A stretch of 49,048 nt of DNA from Mycobacterium sp. (GCF_025933915.1 NZ_JAICZA010000014.1:1-49048), one strand, 5' to 3'; positions 8,091-17,842 are shown, counted from the first letter of the stretch. Program-made: numbers and translations. Notes: a model not told the origin generated them from the letters alone.

Positions 8091-9412
8091 TTACATGCGC
8101 CCGGTCGCTTTCATCGCCAGATAGTGGTCGGCGAGAACGGGCGCCAGTTCGGCGGGCGGGGCGTCGACGACTTCCACCCCGCTGCGGCGCAGCCGCGTGG
8201 CGATGGCGCCGCGGTCGTTGCGGGATCGTTCGGCAGCCGCCGCGTCGTAGACCGCCGCGGCATCCGAGCGCCCGGCGGCCATCTGATCGACCCGCGGGTC
8301 GGAAACCGCGGCCAGCAGCAGGTGATGTTTGGCCGCCAGCTGCGGCAGCACCGGCAGCAGACCCTCGTCGAGGGCGGTCGGATTGAGATCCGTCAGCAGT
8401 ACCACCAGTGATCGCCGGCGGGCACGCAGTGCGATGGCGGAGGCCATTGCCCGCCAATCGGATTCGACGAGCGTGGGCTGCAGGGGAGCCATCGCGTCGA
8501 CCAGCTGCGCAAGCAGTTCGGTGCGCGAGGCGCCGAAGACGCCCGCCCGGATCACCCGGTCGTGGGCGAGGAAGTCGACATTGTCCCCCGCCCGGGAGGC
8601 GAGTGCGGCCAGCAGCAGCGCGGCGTCCATCGACCAATCCAGCCGCGGCCAGCCCGCGGGATCGGAGGCGGTCGGATCGACCCCGACCCGGCCCGCCGCG
8701 GTGCGACCCGTGTCGAGCACGATCACCACGCGCCGGTCGCGTTCCGGGCGCCAGGTGCGCACCACCACATCGGCGCGACGCGCGGTGGCGCGCCAATCGA
8801 TCGAGCGCACGTCATCCCCGACGACATACTCTCGCAACGAATCGAATTCGGTCCCCTGCCCGCGCACCAGCGTGGGCAGCAGGCCGTCGATCTCGCGCAG
8901 CTTGGCGAGCCGTGACGGCAGATGCTTGCGCGACAGGAACGGCGGCAGCACCCGCAGCTGCCCCGGCACCGATTGCGAACCTTGCCGTCCCGCCAAACCC
9001 AGCGGGCCGATCGATCGGGCGGTGATCACCGTGGCCCGCTGGTCGCCGCGGCGCACCGGTTCCAGCCGAGTCTGGACGTGCTGATCTTGCCCGGCCGGGA
9101 TGTTCACCGGGTGGATGCGCGGGTGCGCGCGGGCGCTGGGCGGCCAGGCGTCGCGGATCTGGCCGCGGAACCGCCGACGGCCGTCGTTGTGGATCAACAG
9201 CGCGGAATCCGCCTGCTCCCCGAGCCGGGCGGAGCGATCCGGGGAACGGACGTAGCGCAGTCCGGCAGTGCGGGCTGCCAATCCGGCATCGACGGCCACC
9301 GCGACGGCCAGCGCCACCAGCAGGGCCACGAAAGCCGTTGCCGGCCAAGGCGACACCGCGATGGGCAGGATGCAGATCAGCGCGACCAGCCCGGTGCGTC
9401 CGGTCAGGACCA

Positions 9413-9413
<1 letters not shown>
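8091..9413 (-). CDS. DUF58-domain membrane protein (Rv3693-like)
   Basis: A 440-residue protein with two N-terminal transmembrane helices (about 9-25 and 28-45), a beta-rich middle part, and the DUF58 signature LREYVVGDDVRSIDWRATAR. A von Willebrand A-like fold follows; VIVLDTG and LLTDLNP resemble its metal-site strands. DUF58 proteins are the regular partners of MoxR AAA+ ATPases and are thought to be substrates or adaptors of their chaperone activity. The GTG start at 9413 shares one base with the TAG stop of moxR2, so translation is coupled. It is the last gene of the operon that begins at 13400. Confidence 0.88.
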
Positions 9414-10386
<973 letters not shown>

Positions 10387-10390
<4 letters not shown>

Positions 10391-11526
10391 GGGTGTGCCA
10401 CCTGCCTTTCGATTTCGTCGAGCGCACGGGCAAGTTGTAACAGGTCGTTGTCGGTCGTCGGAGGCGGACCGAACAGATGGTAGGAGACGAACCCGGCGTC
10501 GCACCGGATGCGCTGGGCCACCGTGGAAACCACCGCCGCCGGCGCAGCGCCGGCGCCCAGGCCGAGCCGCGGTAGCAGCCGCGCGACCGTGGCCGTGCGC
10601 AGCGCCGCGGCGGCGCGATCACGCGCCCGACGGGACCGATACAGCCGACCGCGACCCTCGACGGTCTCCGACGCGCGTACCACCACGGGCAACTCCTCGG
10701 CCACCAACGGCCCGGGCCTGCGACCCTTCCACGCGGCGACCAGCAGCACCACCAGCGCCAGCTGCCACACGATCCAGATCACGTTCTGCGGAATCAGCTC
10801 GAAAAGCGAAGCCCTCGCGGCGGATTCACCCTCGACGTAATGGGGTGCGTACCAGACGAGCCGGGGCCGATCGCCGGCCAGGTTCATCGCCAGCGCGGCG
10901 TTGCCCGCCTGCAGCAGGCTGCCGTTGGTCATGAAATCGGTGCTGCCGACCGCGGTGATGATCCGGCCGCCGTTCCGGAAGCGGATCAGCGCGCCGTCGT
11001 AGCAGCGGGACATCGCCCGGCCGTCCTTGGCCGCATAGGTGTTGCTCGGGCCGAACCGCACCGATCCGGACCGAACAGCCTCGCGCAGAGTGCAATTCGG
11101 GTCGCTGTCGAAGCCGCTGGCACCCGATACGCTCACGCCCGGCAGCAGCTCCTCGCGGGCCCTCGTCGTCGGATCCACCAGCAGCAGATCCGAGGGGATC
11201 TTCGCCAGCCGGTGCAGCAGCGTGTCGGTGAGGTACTGGCTTTTTGCCACCAGGACCAGCGCGTCCGGGCGTGCCGCATGCTCGACGTCGGCGATGTTGT
11301 TGGCGACGACGACGTCGACGCCGGCGTCGCGTAGCAACTCCACCAGCGCGTGGGCACCGCCCGGCCCGGTCGACGCCGGATCCATCCGCGCACCGGGCCG
11401 CGGTGCACTCAGGTAGGCATCGACGCCGGCGATGGCGGCGAGCACCAGCAGCGTGACGAGCACCCAACGCCAGGAGCGCCGACCCCGCGGCGCGGTTTCC
11501 GGGCGGTTATCGGCGACCGTCGCCAT
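10387..11526 (-). CDS. DUF4350-domain membrane protein (Rv3691-like)
   Basis: A 379-residue protein with one N-terminal transmembrane helix (about 20-37), an extracytoplasmic DUF4350 domain (about 45-245), a second helix (IVWQLALVVLLVAAW), and a basic cytoplasmic C-terminus. DUF4350 has a class I glutamine-amidotransferase-like fold but I see no catalytic Cys-His-Glu set, so it is probably a non-enzymatic sensor or scaffold. ATG at 11526 overlaps the TGA of the preceding gene by one base (TGATG); an ATG at 11544 in the same frame would add six residues. It belongs to the MoxR operon and its stop overlaps the moxR2 start. Confidence 0.82.
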
Positions 11527-12179
11527 CAGCGCACCTGCGCCCACGAGTCGGCTACGGCGGGCCGGCCGGGCTCCGCCGGGACACCCTGCCAGCGGGATCG
11601 CAGGTGGTCGTCCAGGTCGGCGATCATCTGGTAGGCGGCCTGGGTTCCGGGCAGCTCACCGTAGGTGACATCGTTGAAAGCCGTTGCCGCTTCGGTTAAT
11701 TCGCCAGCCAGGTGCGGCAACGCGGCGCCGGCGTCGCGGGCCAACTCGTTGGCCGTACGACCGGGTGCCGCCGCCAGCACGGCGGTCTCCTCGAGCTGGC
11801 GGGCGACGGCGCGCAGCCGGTGGCGTATCGCCGCCGCCCAATCACCTTCGGCCGCGCAGCTTTCCGCCGTGGCGCGATGCTGGGCGGCGGTCAGTTGTGC
11901 GGTTTCGAACAACAGATGGTCACCGCCGCGACGGGCGCGCATGGTGCGCCGCGCGAGGTGGAAGGCGGCTACCACGGCGATCGCCAGCAGAATGAAAAGC
12001 ACTGTCGCGGTGAACCATCCGCCCGGTACCGAGGACGTCTCCTGCAGCAGCCGGTAGATCAGGTCGTTGAGCCAGTCGAGGAATTGGTCCCCCGCCGAAC
12101 CCTTCGAATAGATCGGTTTGTTGAGTTCGTCCTGGGCGGCGCGGTGTGCGGCATCGCGGTCGATGTCGATGGAAGGCAT
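11526..12179 (-). CDS. DUF4129-domain membrane protein (Rv3690-like)
   Basis: A 217-residue protein with one transmembrane helix at about 57-76 (FTATVLFILLAIAVVAAFHL) and a C-terminal DUF4129 domain (about 125-200; RTANELARDAGAALPHLAGEL and AFNDVTYGELPG). DUF4129 is the cytoplasmic tail found in transglutaminase-like TgpA proteins and is typically encoded beside MoxR and DUF58, as here. It probably couples the membrane complex to the ATPase; no enzymatic motif is visible. Its stop overlaps the next start by one base, and it starts 24 nt after the stop of the Pro-rich membrane gene, so it is part of the same transcript. Confidence 0.83.
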   Translation of the reverse strand: MPSIDIDRDAAHRAAQDELNKPIYSKGSAGDQFLDWLNDLIYRLLQETSSVPGGWFTATVLFILLAIAVVAAFHLARRTMRARRGGDHLLFETAQLTAAQHRATAESCAAEGDWAAAIRHRLRAVARQLEETAVLAAAPGRTANELARDAGAALPHLAGELTEAATAFNDVTYGELPGTQAAYQMIADLDDHLRSRWQGVPAEPGRPAVADSWAQVR

Positions 12180-12203
12180 GCTCAGCTAGTCCTCGCTCAG
12201 CCG

Positions 12204-13400
12204 TTACAGGGGCCGCGTCAGCCAGAGATGGTCGGTGGACGCGGCCGCGTAGGGTCCCTGGGCGGCTCCGGTCTGTAGTACCAGGTCGAACGCCTCGGCG
12301 CGCATCCGGCGGTCGGTATACAGCAGGACGATGACTCCGGCGTTGAACGGTGCGGTGATGATCTCGCCGATCGCCGCCCCGACGGACAGGACCGCGGTGC
12401 TGGCCAGGAAAGCCGTGCCGGACGACGTGATCTGGAGAACCTGGCCGACGATGCTGAACGGCACCGCGACGGCGTTGGCGACGATGGAGGCCACCAGGAA
12501 GGTGAGTGTCCGGATGCCCAGCACGCGCCAGAATCCGTTGCGGACCAGCTTGAACGATCGGGCGATCGCGTCGAGCACGGGCAGGCGCTCCAGCACGATC
12601 AGCACCGGGGCGAACAGCACCACCGTGTACAGATACACCAGCGCCGCGACGACGACCAGCACCAGCGGGATGCCCAGCACCACGGCCGCCGCGGCATGAC
12701 CGATCGCCGCCAGCACCCCGATGATCACCGCGACCAGGCCGGCCAGCGCCGCCACCACGACGGCCTCCAGCAGGGCCAGGCCGAGCAAGGCCGGCAGCCG
12801 CCCGCGGATCTTGGCCCAGGTTTCACCGATGGTGATCGACGACCCGAAGACCGCCCGCCCGACGATGACGGTGAGCATTCCGGACAACAGCATGCCGCCC
12901 AGCCAGCCCACCAGGAGGCCGGCCCCCACCGACGCCGACCAGGCGCCCAGGACCCCCACGGTCAGCCCGTCGGATTGGTCGGTGGTGAACCTGTCGTGGG
13001 CGGCCAACGGCCCGAAGAAGGCGGCCTTGGTGATGATCTGCATCGCCACCACGACGATCGCGGTCAGACCCAATGTCGCTTTCGGATTGGCGCGGACGTA
13101 GCCGACCGCGCCGTTGAAGATGTCGCCCAGGGTCAGCGGTCGCAGCGGGATGATCCCGGGTTTGACCGTTCCGTATCCCGGCGGCGGGCCGAAGCCGGGT
13201 GGAGACCCGTAGCCGGGTGGGGGTCGGTATCCGGACGGGGCCCCGTAGCCCGGTGGGGGCGGGTAACCCGGCGGGACCCCGTAGCCGGGCGGCGGGGGGC
13301 CATACGCCGGGGTGCCGTAAGCCGGGGGCGGACCGTATTCACGTTGTGGGCCGTATGCCGATGGGGGCCCAACCGGATAACCAGGCGGCGGCGCGCTCAC
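12204..13400 (-). CDS. Pro/Gly/Tyr-rich polytopic membrane protein (Rv3689-like)
   Basis: A 398-residue protein. Residues 1-75 are a repetitive PPPGYG-type tail (YGVPPGYPPPPGYGAPSGY), then LRPLTLGDIFNGAVGYVRANP introduces about six transmembrane helices. The membrane part resembles the multi-helix domain found in glycerophosphodiester phosphodiesterase membrane proteins, without the catalytic phosphodiesterase domain. It is the first gene of the MoxR operon. GTG at 13400 is chosen because the Pro-rich reading begins there (VSAPPPGYPVGPP). This start overlaps the stop of a 14-codon upstream frame (13397-13441), which suggests translational coupling. A GTG at 13475 in the same frame is an alternative but would add 25 basic residues of low quality. 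Confidence 0.8.
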   Translation of the reverse strand: MSAPPPGYPVGPPSAYGPQREYGPPPAYGTPAYGPPPPGYGVPPGYPPPPGYGAPSGYRPPPGYGSPPGFGPPPGYGTVKPGIIPLRPLTLGDIFNGAVGYVRANPKATLGLTAIVVVAMQIITKAAFFGPLAAHDRFTTDQSDGLTVGVLGAWSASVGAGLLVGWLGGMLLSGMLTVIVGRAVFGSSITIGETWAKIRGRLPALLGLALLEAVVVAALAGLVAVIIGVLAAIGHAAAAVVLGIPLVLVVVAALVYLYTVVLFAPVLIVLERLPVLDAIARSFKLVRNGFWRVLGIRTLTFLVASIVANAVAVPFSIVGQVLQITSSGTAFLASTAVLSVGAAIGEIITAPFNAGVIVLLYTDRRMRAEAFDLVLQTGAAQGPYAAASTDHLWLTRPL

Positions 13401-13441
13401 CGAACCCCGAGGCCTTTGCAGCCGGGCGCGTCGTTCGTCAT
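13397..13441 (-). CDS. Possible 14-codon leader peptide upstream of the MoxR operon
   Basis: ATG at 13441 follows GGATGGAG and opens a 14-residue frame (MTNDAPGCKGLGVR). Its TGA overlaps the GTG start of the Pro-rich membrane gene in a GTGA arrangement. Such overlaps normally mean that the downstream gene is translated by re-initiating ribosomes. The alternative is that these codons are the true N-terminus of the membrane protein, separated from it by a frameshift in this strain or a sequencing error. Sequence alone does not decide. Confidence 0.35.
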   Translation of the reverse strand: MTNDAPGCKGLGVR

Positions 13442-13507
13442 GGGCTCCATCCTGTCGGCGGTCGTGGCATTTCACAATGTTGACCGCGTTGACCCCCCGC
13501 CCGCGCG

Positions 13508-13513
13508 TAGCGT
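13508..13513 (+). promoter_or_regulatory. -10 box of leaderless yqeY-like gene
   Basis: TAGCGT (TANNNT) lies 7 nt before ATG at 13521. Two TTGACC copies stand upstream at 13480 and 13489, but with 22- and 13-bp spacers neither is a good -35. A leaderless transcript is predicted. Confidence 0.5.
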
Positions 13514-13520
13514 CTCAGGC

Positions 13521-13985
13521 ATGGCGGAACTCAAATCCCGGCTCCGGGCGGACCTGACCGCGGCGATGAAGGCCCAGGACAAGCTGCGAACGGCCACCCT
13601 GCGCATGCTGCTGGCCGCGGTCCAAACCGAGGAAGTCTCCGGTAAGCAGGCCAAAGACCTCACCGATGAGGAAGTCATCAAGGTGCTGGCCAAGGAATCG
13701 CGCAAACGCGGCGAATCCGCGGAGATCTACACCCAGAACGGGCGCGGAGAGCTCGCCGCCAACGAGCACGCCGAGGCGCGGATCATCGACGAGTACCTGC
13801 CCACTCCCCTCACCGAGGCGGAGGTGGCCGACGTTGCCGATACCGCGATCGCGCAGGTCGCGGAGGAAATCGGCGAGCGGCCGGGCATGAAGCAGATGGG
13901 CATGGTGATGAAGGCCGCGACTGCGATCGCCGCCGGTAAGGCCGACGGCGCCCGCTTGTCGGCCGCCGTCAAAGAGCGCCTTTAG
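13521..13985 (+). CDS. GatB/YqeY-domain protein (Rv3688c-like)
   Basis: A 154-residue cytoplasmic helical protein of the YqeY family, which shares the tRNA-binding C-terminal domain of the GatB amidotransferase subunit. MAELKSRLRADLTAAMKAQD, ATLRMLLAAVQTEEV and EYLPTPLTEAEV are typical of the family, and the length matches stand-alone YqeY proteins. Its role is unproven; a tRNA or translation link is inferred from the domain. The start follows from the -10 box 7 nt upstream; the frame is open much further upstream over the divergent gene, which is a GC artefact. Confidence 0.9.
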   Translation: MAELKSRLRADLTAAMKAQDKLRTATLRMLLAAVQTEEVSGKQAKDLTDEEVIKVLAKESRKRGESAEIYTQNGRGELAANEHAEARIIDEYLPTPLTEAEVADVADTAIAQVAEEIGERPGMKQMGMVMKAATAIAAGKADGARLSAAVKERL

Positions 13986-14062
13986 GCCGCTGTCCGGTTG
14001 ACGTTTCCTGACCGGTTCGGCGGTGTCGTTTGTCCCCGGTGCAGCCGGGTACCCAATTGCGC

Positions 14063-15049
14063 ATGACCAATTTTGGCTACACTTTGATGACCGAACAGAG
14101 TGGACCCAAAGAGCTTGTCCAATACGCCATTTCGGCCGAACAGCGCGGTTTCGACTTTCACGTGTGCAGTGACCACTTTTCGCCGTGGCTCACCTCGCAG
14201 GGACACGCGCCCAACGCCTGGGCAGTTCTGGGTGCGGTGGCACAGGCCACCGAACGGGTAGACCTCTACACGTACGTGACGTGCCCGACGATGCGGTATC
14301 ACCCGGCCGTCGTCGCCCAGCAGGCGGCCACCGTGCAGATCCTGTCCGACGGCCGGTTCACCCTGGGCCTGGGCAGCGGCGAAAACCTCAACGAGCACGT
14401 CGTCGGCAAGGGCTGGCCCACCATTTCCCGTCGGCAAGACATGCTGCGTGAGGCCATCAAGATCATCCGGGAACTGTTCGGCGGGCAGCTGGTGGACTTC
14501 ACCGGCGACTATTTCCAGGTCGACTCCGCGCGGTTGTGGGACGTGCCCGACATCCCGATCGGCATCGGGGTGGCCGTCGGCGGCACCAAGGCGATCGAAA
14601 AATTCGCCAAGCTGGCCGACCATCTGATCGCAACCGAGCCCAAGGCAGAACTCGTCCACGGCTGGCACGGTGCTCGCCAAGCCGCCAACCTCGCCGGCGG
14701 CGGGCGGGTGATCGGCCAGATACCGGTGGCCTGGGATCCCGACCGTGACACCGCCGTCAAGCGCGCGCACGACCAGTTCCGCTGGTTTGCCGGAGGCTGG
14801 AAGGTGAACGCCGACCTACCGACCCCGGCCGGCTTCGCCGGGGCGACCCAATTCGTACGTCCCGGCGACGTGGCGGACACCATTCCCTGTGGACCTGACC
14901 TCGATGCGATTGTCGAGGGCGTCCGGCCCTACTGGGAAGCCGGGTTCACCGACATCGCGCTCCTGCAGATCGGCGGAGAAACCCAGGAAAGGTTCCTCAA
15001 AGAGGCCGCCGAGCCTTTGCTTGGGGCGCTGCGCGAGGCAGCGAGCTGA
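14063..15049 (+). CDS. F420-dependent oxidoreductase, G6PDH-like LLM family
   Basis: A 328-residue TIM-barrel oxidoreductase of the luciferase-like monooxygenase superfamily, in the branch that includes F420-dependent glucose-6-phosphate dehydrogenase. MTNFGYTLMTEQSGPKELVQ, the substrate-side SDHFSPW, TYVTCPTMRYHPAVVAQ and FTLGLGSGENLNEHV are typical for F420 enzymes of this group. The hydride acceptor should be coenzyme F420; the substrate is unknown. ATG at 14063 is used. An in-frame TTG at 14030 has no ribosome-binding site and would add non-conserved residues. No clear promoter is seen in the 77-nt gap after the yqeY-like gene, so read-through from it is possible. Confidence 0.87.
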   Translation: MTNFGYTLMTEQSGPKELVQYAISAEQRGFDFHVCSDHFSPWLTSQGHAPNAWAVLGAVAQATERVDLYTYVTCPTMRYHPAVVAQQAATVQILSDGRFTLGLGSGENLNEHVVGKGWPTISRRQDMLREAIKIIRELFGGQLVDFTGDYFQVDSARLWDVPDIPIGIGVAVGGTKAIEKFAKLADHLIATEPKAELVHGWHGARQAANLAGGGRVIGQIPVAWDPDRDTAVKRAHDQFRWFAGGWKVNADLPTPAGFAGATQFVRPGDVADTIPCGPDLDAIVEGVRPYWEAGFTDIALLQIGGETQERFLKEAAEPLLGALREAAS

Positions 15050-15221
15050 TCTCAGGTGTGTCGCGCCGTCCGCGTTACGGCGAAGCCGGGGTTCCGGTAA
15101 GCAGGAGTGATGATGAGCGACCAATCAGGCGACACCACAGCCACATTGGTGAAGTCGCCCGACGGTGCCAATATCGGCCTGGGCCTGAGAAGAATCGTTG
15201 TTCGCAGGAAGGAAGACGGCG

Positions 15222-15776
15222 ATGTCAAAAAAATTGCGAGGCACGAAAGTAGCGTTCCTAGCGGCCGACGGTGTGGAAAGGGTGGAGCTCGAACAGCCGC
15301 GCGCGGCGCTGCGGGACGCCGGCGCCCACGTCGAGGTGCTGTCCCTCGAAGACGGCGAGATTCAGGCGCGTAACCACGACCTCGAGCCGGCCGGGACCTT
15401 CGTCGTCGACCGGAAAGTATCCGAGGCGTCGGTGGACGAATTCGACGCCCTGGTGCTCCCGGGCGGCACCGTGAACCCGGACAAGCTGCGCATGGACAGC
15501 TCCGCCGTTTCCTTCGTCCGTGATTTCGTCAGGTCGGGGAAACCGGTGGCCGCCATTTGTCATGGACCCTGGACGCTCGCGGAAGCCGGTGTGGCAGTGG
15601 GCCGGACGCTGACGTCCTATCCCAGCATCCGCACCGATCTCCGCAACGCGGGCGCCCACGTGGTAGACAAGGAGGTCGTCGTCGACGGCAATCTGATCTC
15701 GAGCCGGTCGCCATCGGACCTCCCGGCGTTCTGTGCGGCGATCCTGAAGCAGTTCGCTCCTGTGACGGCCGGTTAG
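15222..15776 (+). CDS. DJ-1/PfpI-family protein
   Basis: A 184-residue protein of the DJ-1/PfpI superfamily (PfpI/YhbO branch; deglycase, chaperone or protease activity has been claimed for relatives). The nucleophile elbow is AICHGPWTL with Cys113 followed by His114, and the acidic partner should be in DGVERVELEQP (residues 17-26). The strand before it, VLPGGTVNPDKLR, is also typical. ATG at 15222 has a strong purine-rich ribosome-binding site (GGAAGGAAG, 15207-15215). A short frame beginning at 15113 overlaps its 5' end and is described separately. The gene is probably part of stress defence; no operon partner is obvious. Confidence 0.9.
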   Translation: MSKKLRGTKVAFLAADGVERVELEQPRAALRDAGAHVEVLSLEDGEIQARNHDLEPAGTFVVDRKVSEASVDEFDALVLPGGTVNPDKLRMDSSAVSFVRDFVRSGKPVAAICHGPWTLAEAGVAVGRTLTSYPSIRTDLRNAGAHVVDKEVVVDGNLISSRSPSDLPAFCAAILKQFAPVTAG

Positions 15777-15883
15777 CCGCGACGACTTTTCGGCCGGTCG
15801 GTTTGAATGCGCTGGTTTGCGGGCATTATCCCGCCAAGCCGTGGTGAGCGGCGATCCGTGTCAGGGTTCTCGAAAGGCCAACA

Positions 15884-16573
15884 GTGACGACCACGTATCC
15901 CGAGCCCGCAGTCTTGCCCACGCACAACGTGTATCAGCCACAACAGGATTCCAGACTGCTGGTGGATGTGATGCACGACACCGGTCTGATCCCGGGACGG
16001 CGGGTTCTGGACCTCTGCACCGGCAGCGGCTTCGTCGCGATCGCGGCTGCGGAGATGGGCTGTGCCGATGCGACGGCCTTCGACATCTGCCCGCAGGCCG
16101 TACGCTGCGCCCGGAGAAACACCGCGGCCGCCGGCGTACAGGTCGACGTTCGCGAGGGGTCATGGATAGCCGCGGTGGAGTGCGCGCCGTTCGACGTTGT
16201 GGTGTCGAATCCGCCCTACGTGCCGACGCCACCCGGCGCTGAGGTGGAAGAGATCTGCCCGGCGGTCGGACCGTCGTGGGCATGGAATGCCGGCCGAGAC
16301 GGCCGCCTGATCCTCGACCCGCTGTGCGAGTCGGCACCGAAGCTGTTGCGCGACGGTGGATCCCTGCTGTTGGTGCACTCGGCACTCGCCGGTGTTCAAC
16401 AGTCGCTGGATTCCCTCAAGTGGGCGGGTATGGATGCGGAAGTGATTGCCTCGAAATGGATTCCGTTTGGCCCGGTGATGTCAGCACGAGCCAACTGGTT
16501 GGAAGATGTCGGCCTGATACCGCGCGGGCGCAGGGAAGAGGAGTTGATTGTGATTCGGGCGGAAAAGCGATGA
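15884..16573 (+). CDS. HemK2/MTQ2-like class I methyltransferase
   Basis: A 229-residue SAM-dependent methyltransferase. Motif I is VLDLCTGSGFVAIAAAEMG (41-59), the acidic strand-2 end is AFDICP, and SNPPY (108-112) is the N6-type signature that in PrmC/HemK enzymes positions a glutamine amide. It lacks the N-terminal helical domain of PrmC and so resembles the shorter MTQ2-type enzymes. The substrate is unknown. GTG at 15884 is preceded by AAAGG about 6 nt upstream. Its TGA overlaps the ATG of the CDGSH gene (ATGA), so the two are co-translated, and a diiron-oxidase-like gene faces them. Confidence 0.86.
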   Translation: MTTTYPEPAVLPTHNVYQPQQDSRLLVDVMHDTGLIPGRRVLDLCTGSGFVAIAAAEMGCADATAFDICPQAVRCARRNTAAAGVQVDVREGSWIAAVECAPFDVVVSNPPYVPTPPGAEVEEICPAVGPSWAWNAGRDGRLILDPLCESAPKLLRDGGSLLLVHSALAGVQQSLDSLKWAGMDAEVIASKWIPFGPVMSARANWLEDVGLIPRGRREEELIVIRAEKR

Positions 16574-16815
16574 GTCCCACCCGGGTTCAGGTGGTTCCCA
16601 ACGGTCCGGTGCTGGTGTCGGGTCCGGTGCGGATCGAGATGCCCGGCGGCGAGATCATCGAGTCCGACCGTTTCATGGTGGCGATCTGTACCTGCCGGCG
16701 CAGCGGCAGGTATCCCTTGTGCGACACCAGCCATCGCAGGTGCCGGCGCCTCAACAAGACCGCTACTGCGGCGGCTGCCGCAACGACGTCTGATCCTGCT
16801 TCCAAGACGCCATAA
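16570..16815 (+). CDS. CDGSH-type iron-sulfur protein
   Basis: An 81-residue protein holding a [2Fe-2S] cluster on three cysteines and one histidine: Cys40, Cys42, Cys51 and His55 in CTCRRSGRYPLCDTSH. This fits the CDGSH pattern C-X-C-X2-S-X3-P-X-C-D-G-S-H except that the glycine is Thr53. The C-terminus is a low-complexity Ala/Thr tail. Such proteins transfer electrons or Fe-S clusters. Its start overlaps the stop of the methyltransferase gene by ATGA. Its last 53 nt overlap the 3' end of the opposite-strand diiron gene, so expression of the two may interfere. Electron delivery to that oxidase is a natural but unproven guess. Confidence 0.88.
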   Translation: MSPTRVQVVPNGPVLVSGPVRIEMPGGEIIESDRFMVAICTCRRSGRYPLCDTSHRRCRRLNKTATAAAAATTSDPASKTP

Positions 16816-17764
16816 TCATTTCCGCCAAGCGGTTTTCGACCGCGGCATGTGCGCGGATCCCGAAAATGACATCCTGTTCGAGCTGCGGCTCTCGCGCGAC
16901 GAGATCGCCGACCACGTCGCCGCGCACGACGTGCTCATGTACCGCGTCGGCCTCGACGTGCTCGCTGTAGAAACCGATGCAGGCCGCCGGCGCCTGCATG
17001 CGCTGCAGGGCCTGCACCATGCGTTGGGATCCCGGCGGTGAAGTGATCTCGGTCGACGCAAAGTGTCCGATCGCCGCGCCGCGCAACGAGCGGTGCAGTC
17101 CGAACAGCGACATGAGATTGACCACCGCCAGCGATTCGGCGGGTACCGCATCGACGTAACCCCAATACGTCGCATCCAGCCCGGCCGCCACCAGCAGATC
17201 GGCGAACAGTTGCTGGTGCAGTCGCGGGCCCTGCCCGGCGCCGTACTCGTCGAACTCGACGGCTACGAAGGCCGCTTTGGCGGTGCCCATCAGGCGCGGA
17301 ATGGCCCACGCGTGCGGATCACCCTCCTTGAGGTGATACAGCGAGCGGTGCACGAAGTATTCGCGCATCTGCTGCCACGTTCCGGTGTCACGCAGGTAAT
17401 ACGAGGGGCCGGTGCCGTCGACGGGTTCGATCGAGATCGCATCCATTTCGGCGGCCGCGGTCTGATTGGGTTCGATGGGCCCGACATCGCGGCGCACGCC
17501 GGCCAAAAACACGCGTTCGAGTTCGGCGCGCAGCGCCAGCAGCGCGGGATTCCACTCCCACGCGGGGTCCACGTCGGCGAAACCGCGGTAGTGCAGCTCG
17601 TAGCACATGGACAGCGCCAGCTGCAGATCCAGCCCGTACGGATCGGAATCACACACGGGTGCGCCGATGCGCGCCAAGTGGTCGACCGACGGCGGCCCCG
17701 CCAGCGCGCAACGGACGGCTGTCGACAGCGGCCCGTGCGCCGCGGGCAGGAAGGGTTCAGTCAT
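16763..17764 (-). CDS. Heme-oxygenase-like diiron oxidase/redox protein (iron-containing redox enzyme family)
   Basis: A 333-residue all-helical protein of the heme-oxygenase-like superfamily with an expected non-heme diiron site. The ligand helices are visible: VEFDEYGAGQGPRLHQQLF (Glu and His) and YSEHVEADAVHEHVV (Glu, Asp and His), with LHRSLRGAAIGHFASTEI between them. YHLKEGDPHAWAIPRLMG is also a hallmark of this family. Relatives with known chemistry, such as UndA-type and CADD-type proteins, perform O2-dependent oxidations; the substrate here is unknown. ATG at 17764 is used; an in-frame GTG at 17782 would add six residues and neither has a good ribosome-binding site. It converges on and overlaps the CDGSH gene. 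Confidence 0.85.
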   Translation of the reverse strand: MTEPFLPAAHGPLSTAVRCALAGPPSVDHLARIGAPVCDSDPYGLDLQLALSMCYELHYRGFADVDPAWEWNPALLALRAELERVFLAGVRRDVGPIEPNQTAAAEMDAISIEPVDGTGPSYYLRDTGTWQQMREYFVHRSLYHLKEGDPHAWAIPRLMGTAKAAFVAVEFDEYGAGQGPRLHQQLFADLLVAAGLDATYWGYVDAVPAESLAVVNLMSLFGLHRSLRGAAIGHFASTEITSPPGSQRMVQALQRMQAPAACIGFYSEHVEADAVHEHVVRGDVVGDLVAREPQLEQDVIFGIRAHAAVENRLAEMIMASWKQDQTSLRQPPQ

Positions 17765-17842
17765 GGTCGATGTGCGGGTCACGCCGGTGACTACCCGTAA
17801 CCGGAGCCGGGCAAACGGCGCCGCAACATATTCCGGCGTCCA

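Noticed and set aside
13140-13400. The repetitive DNA here as a CRISPR-like or MIRU-type array.
   Set aside because: The repeats are in frame and encode the PPPGYG tail of a membrane protein; units are short and irregular with no spacers.
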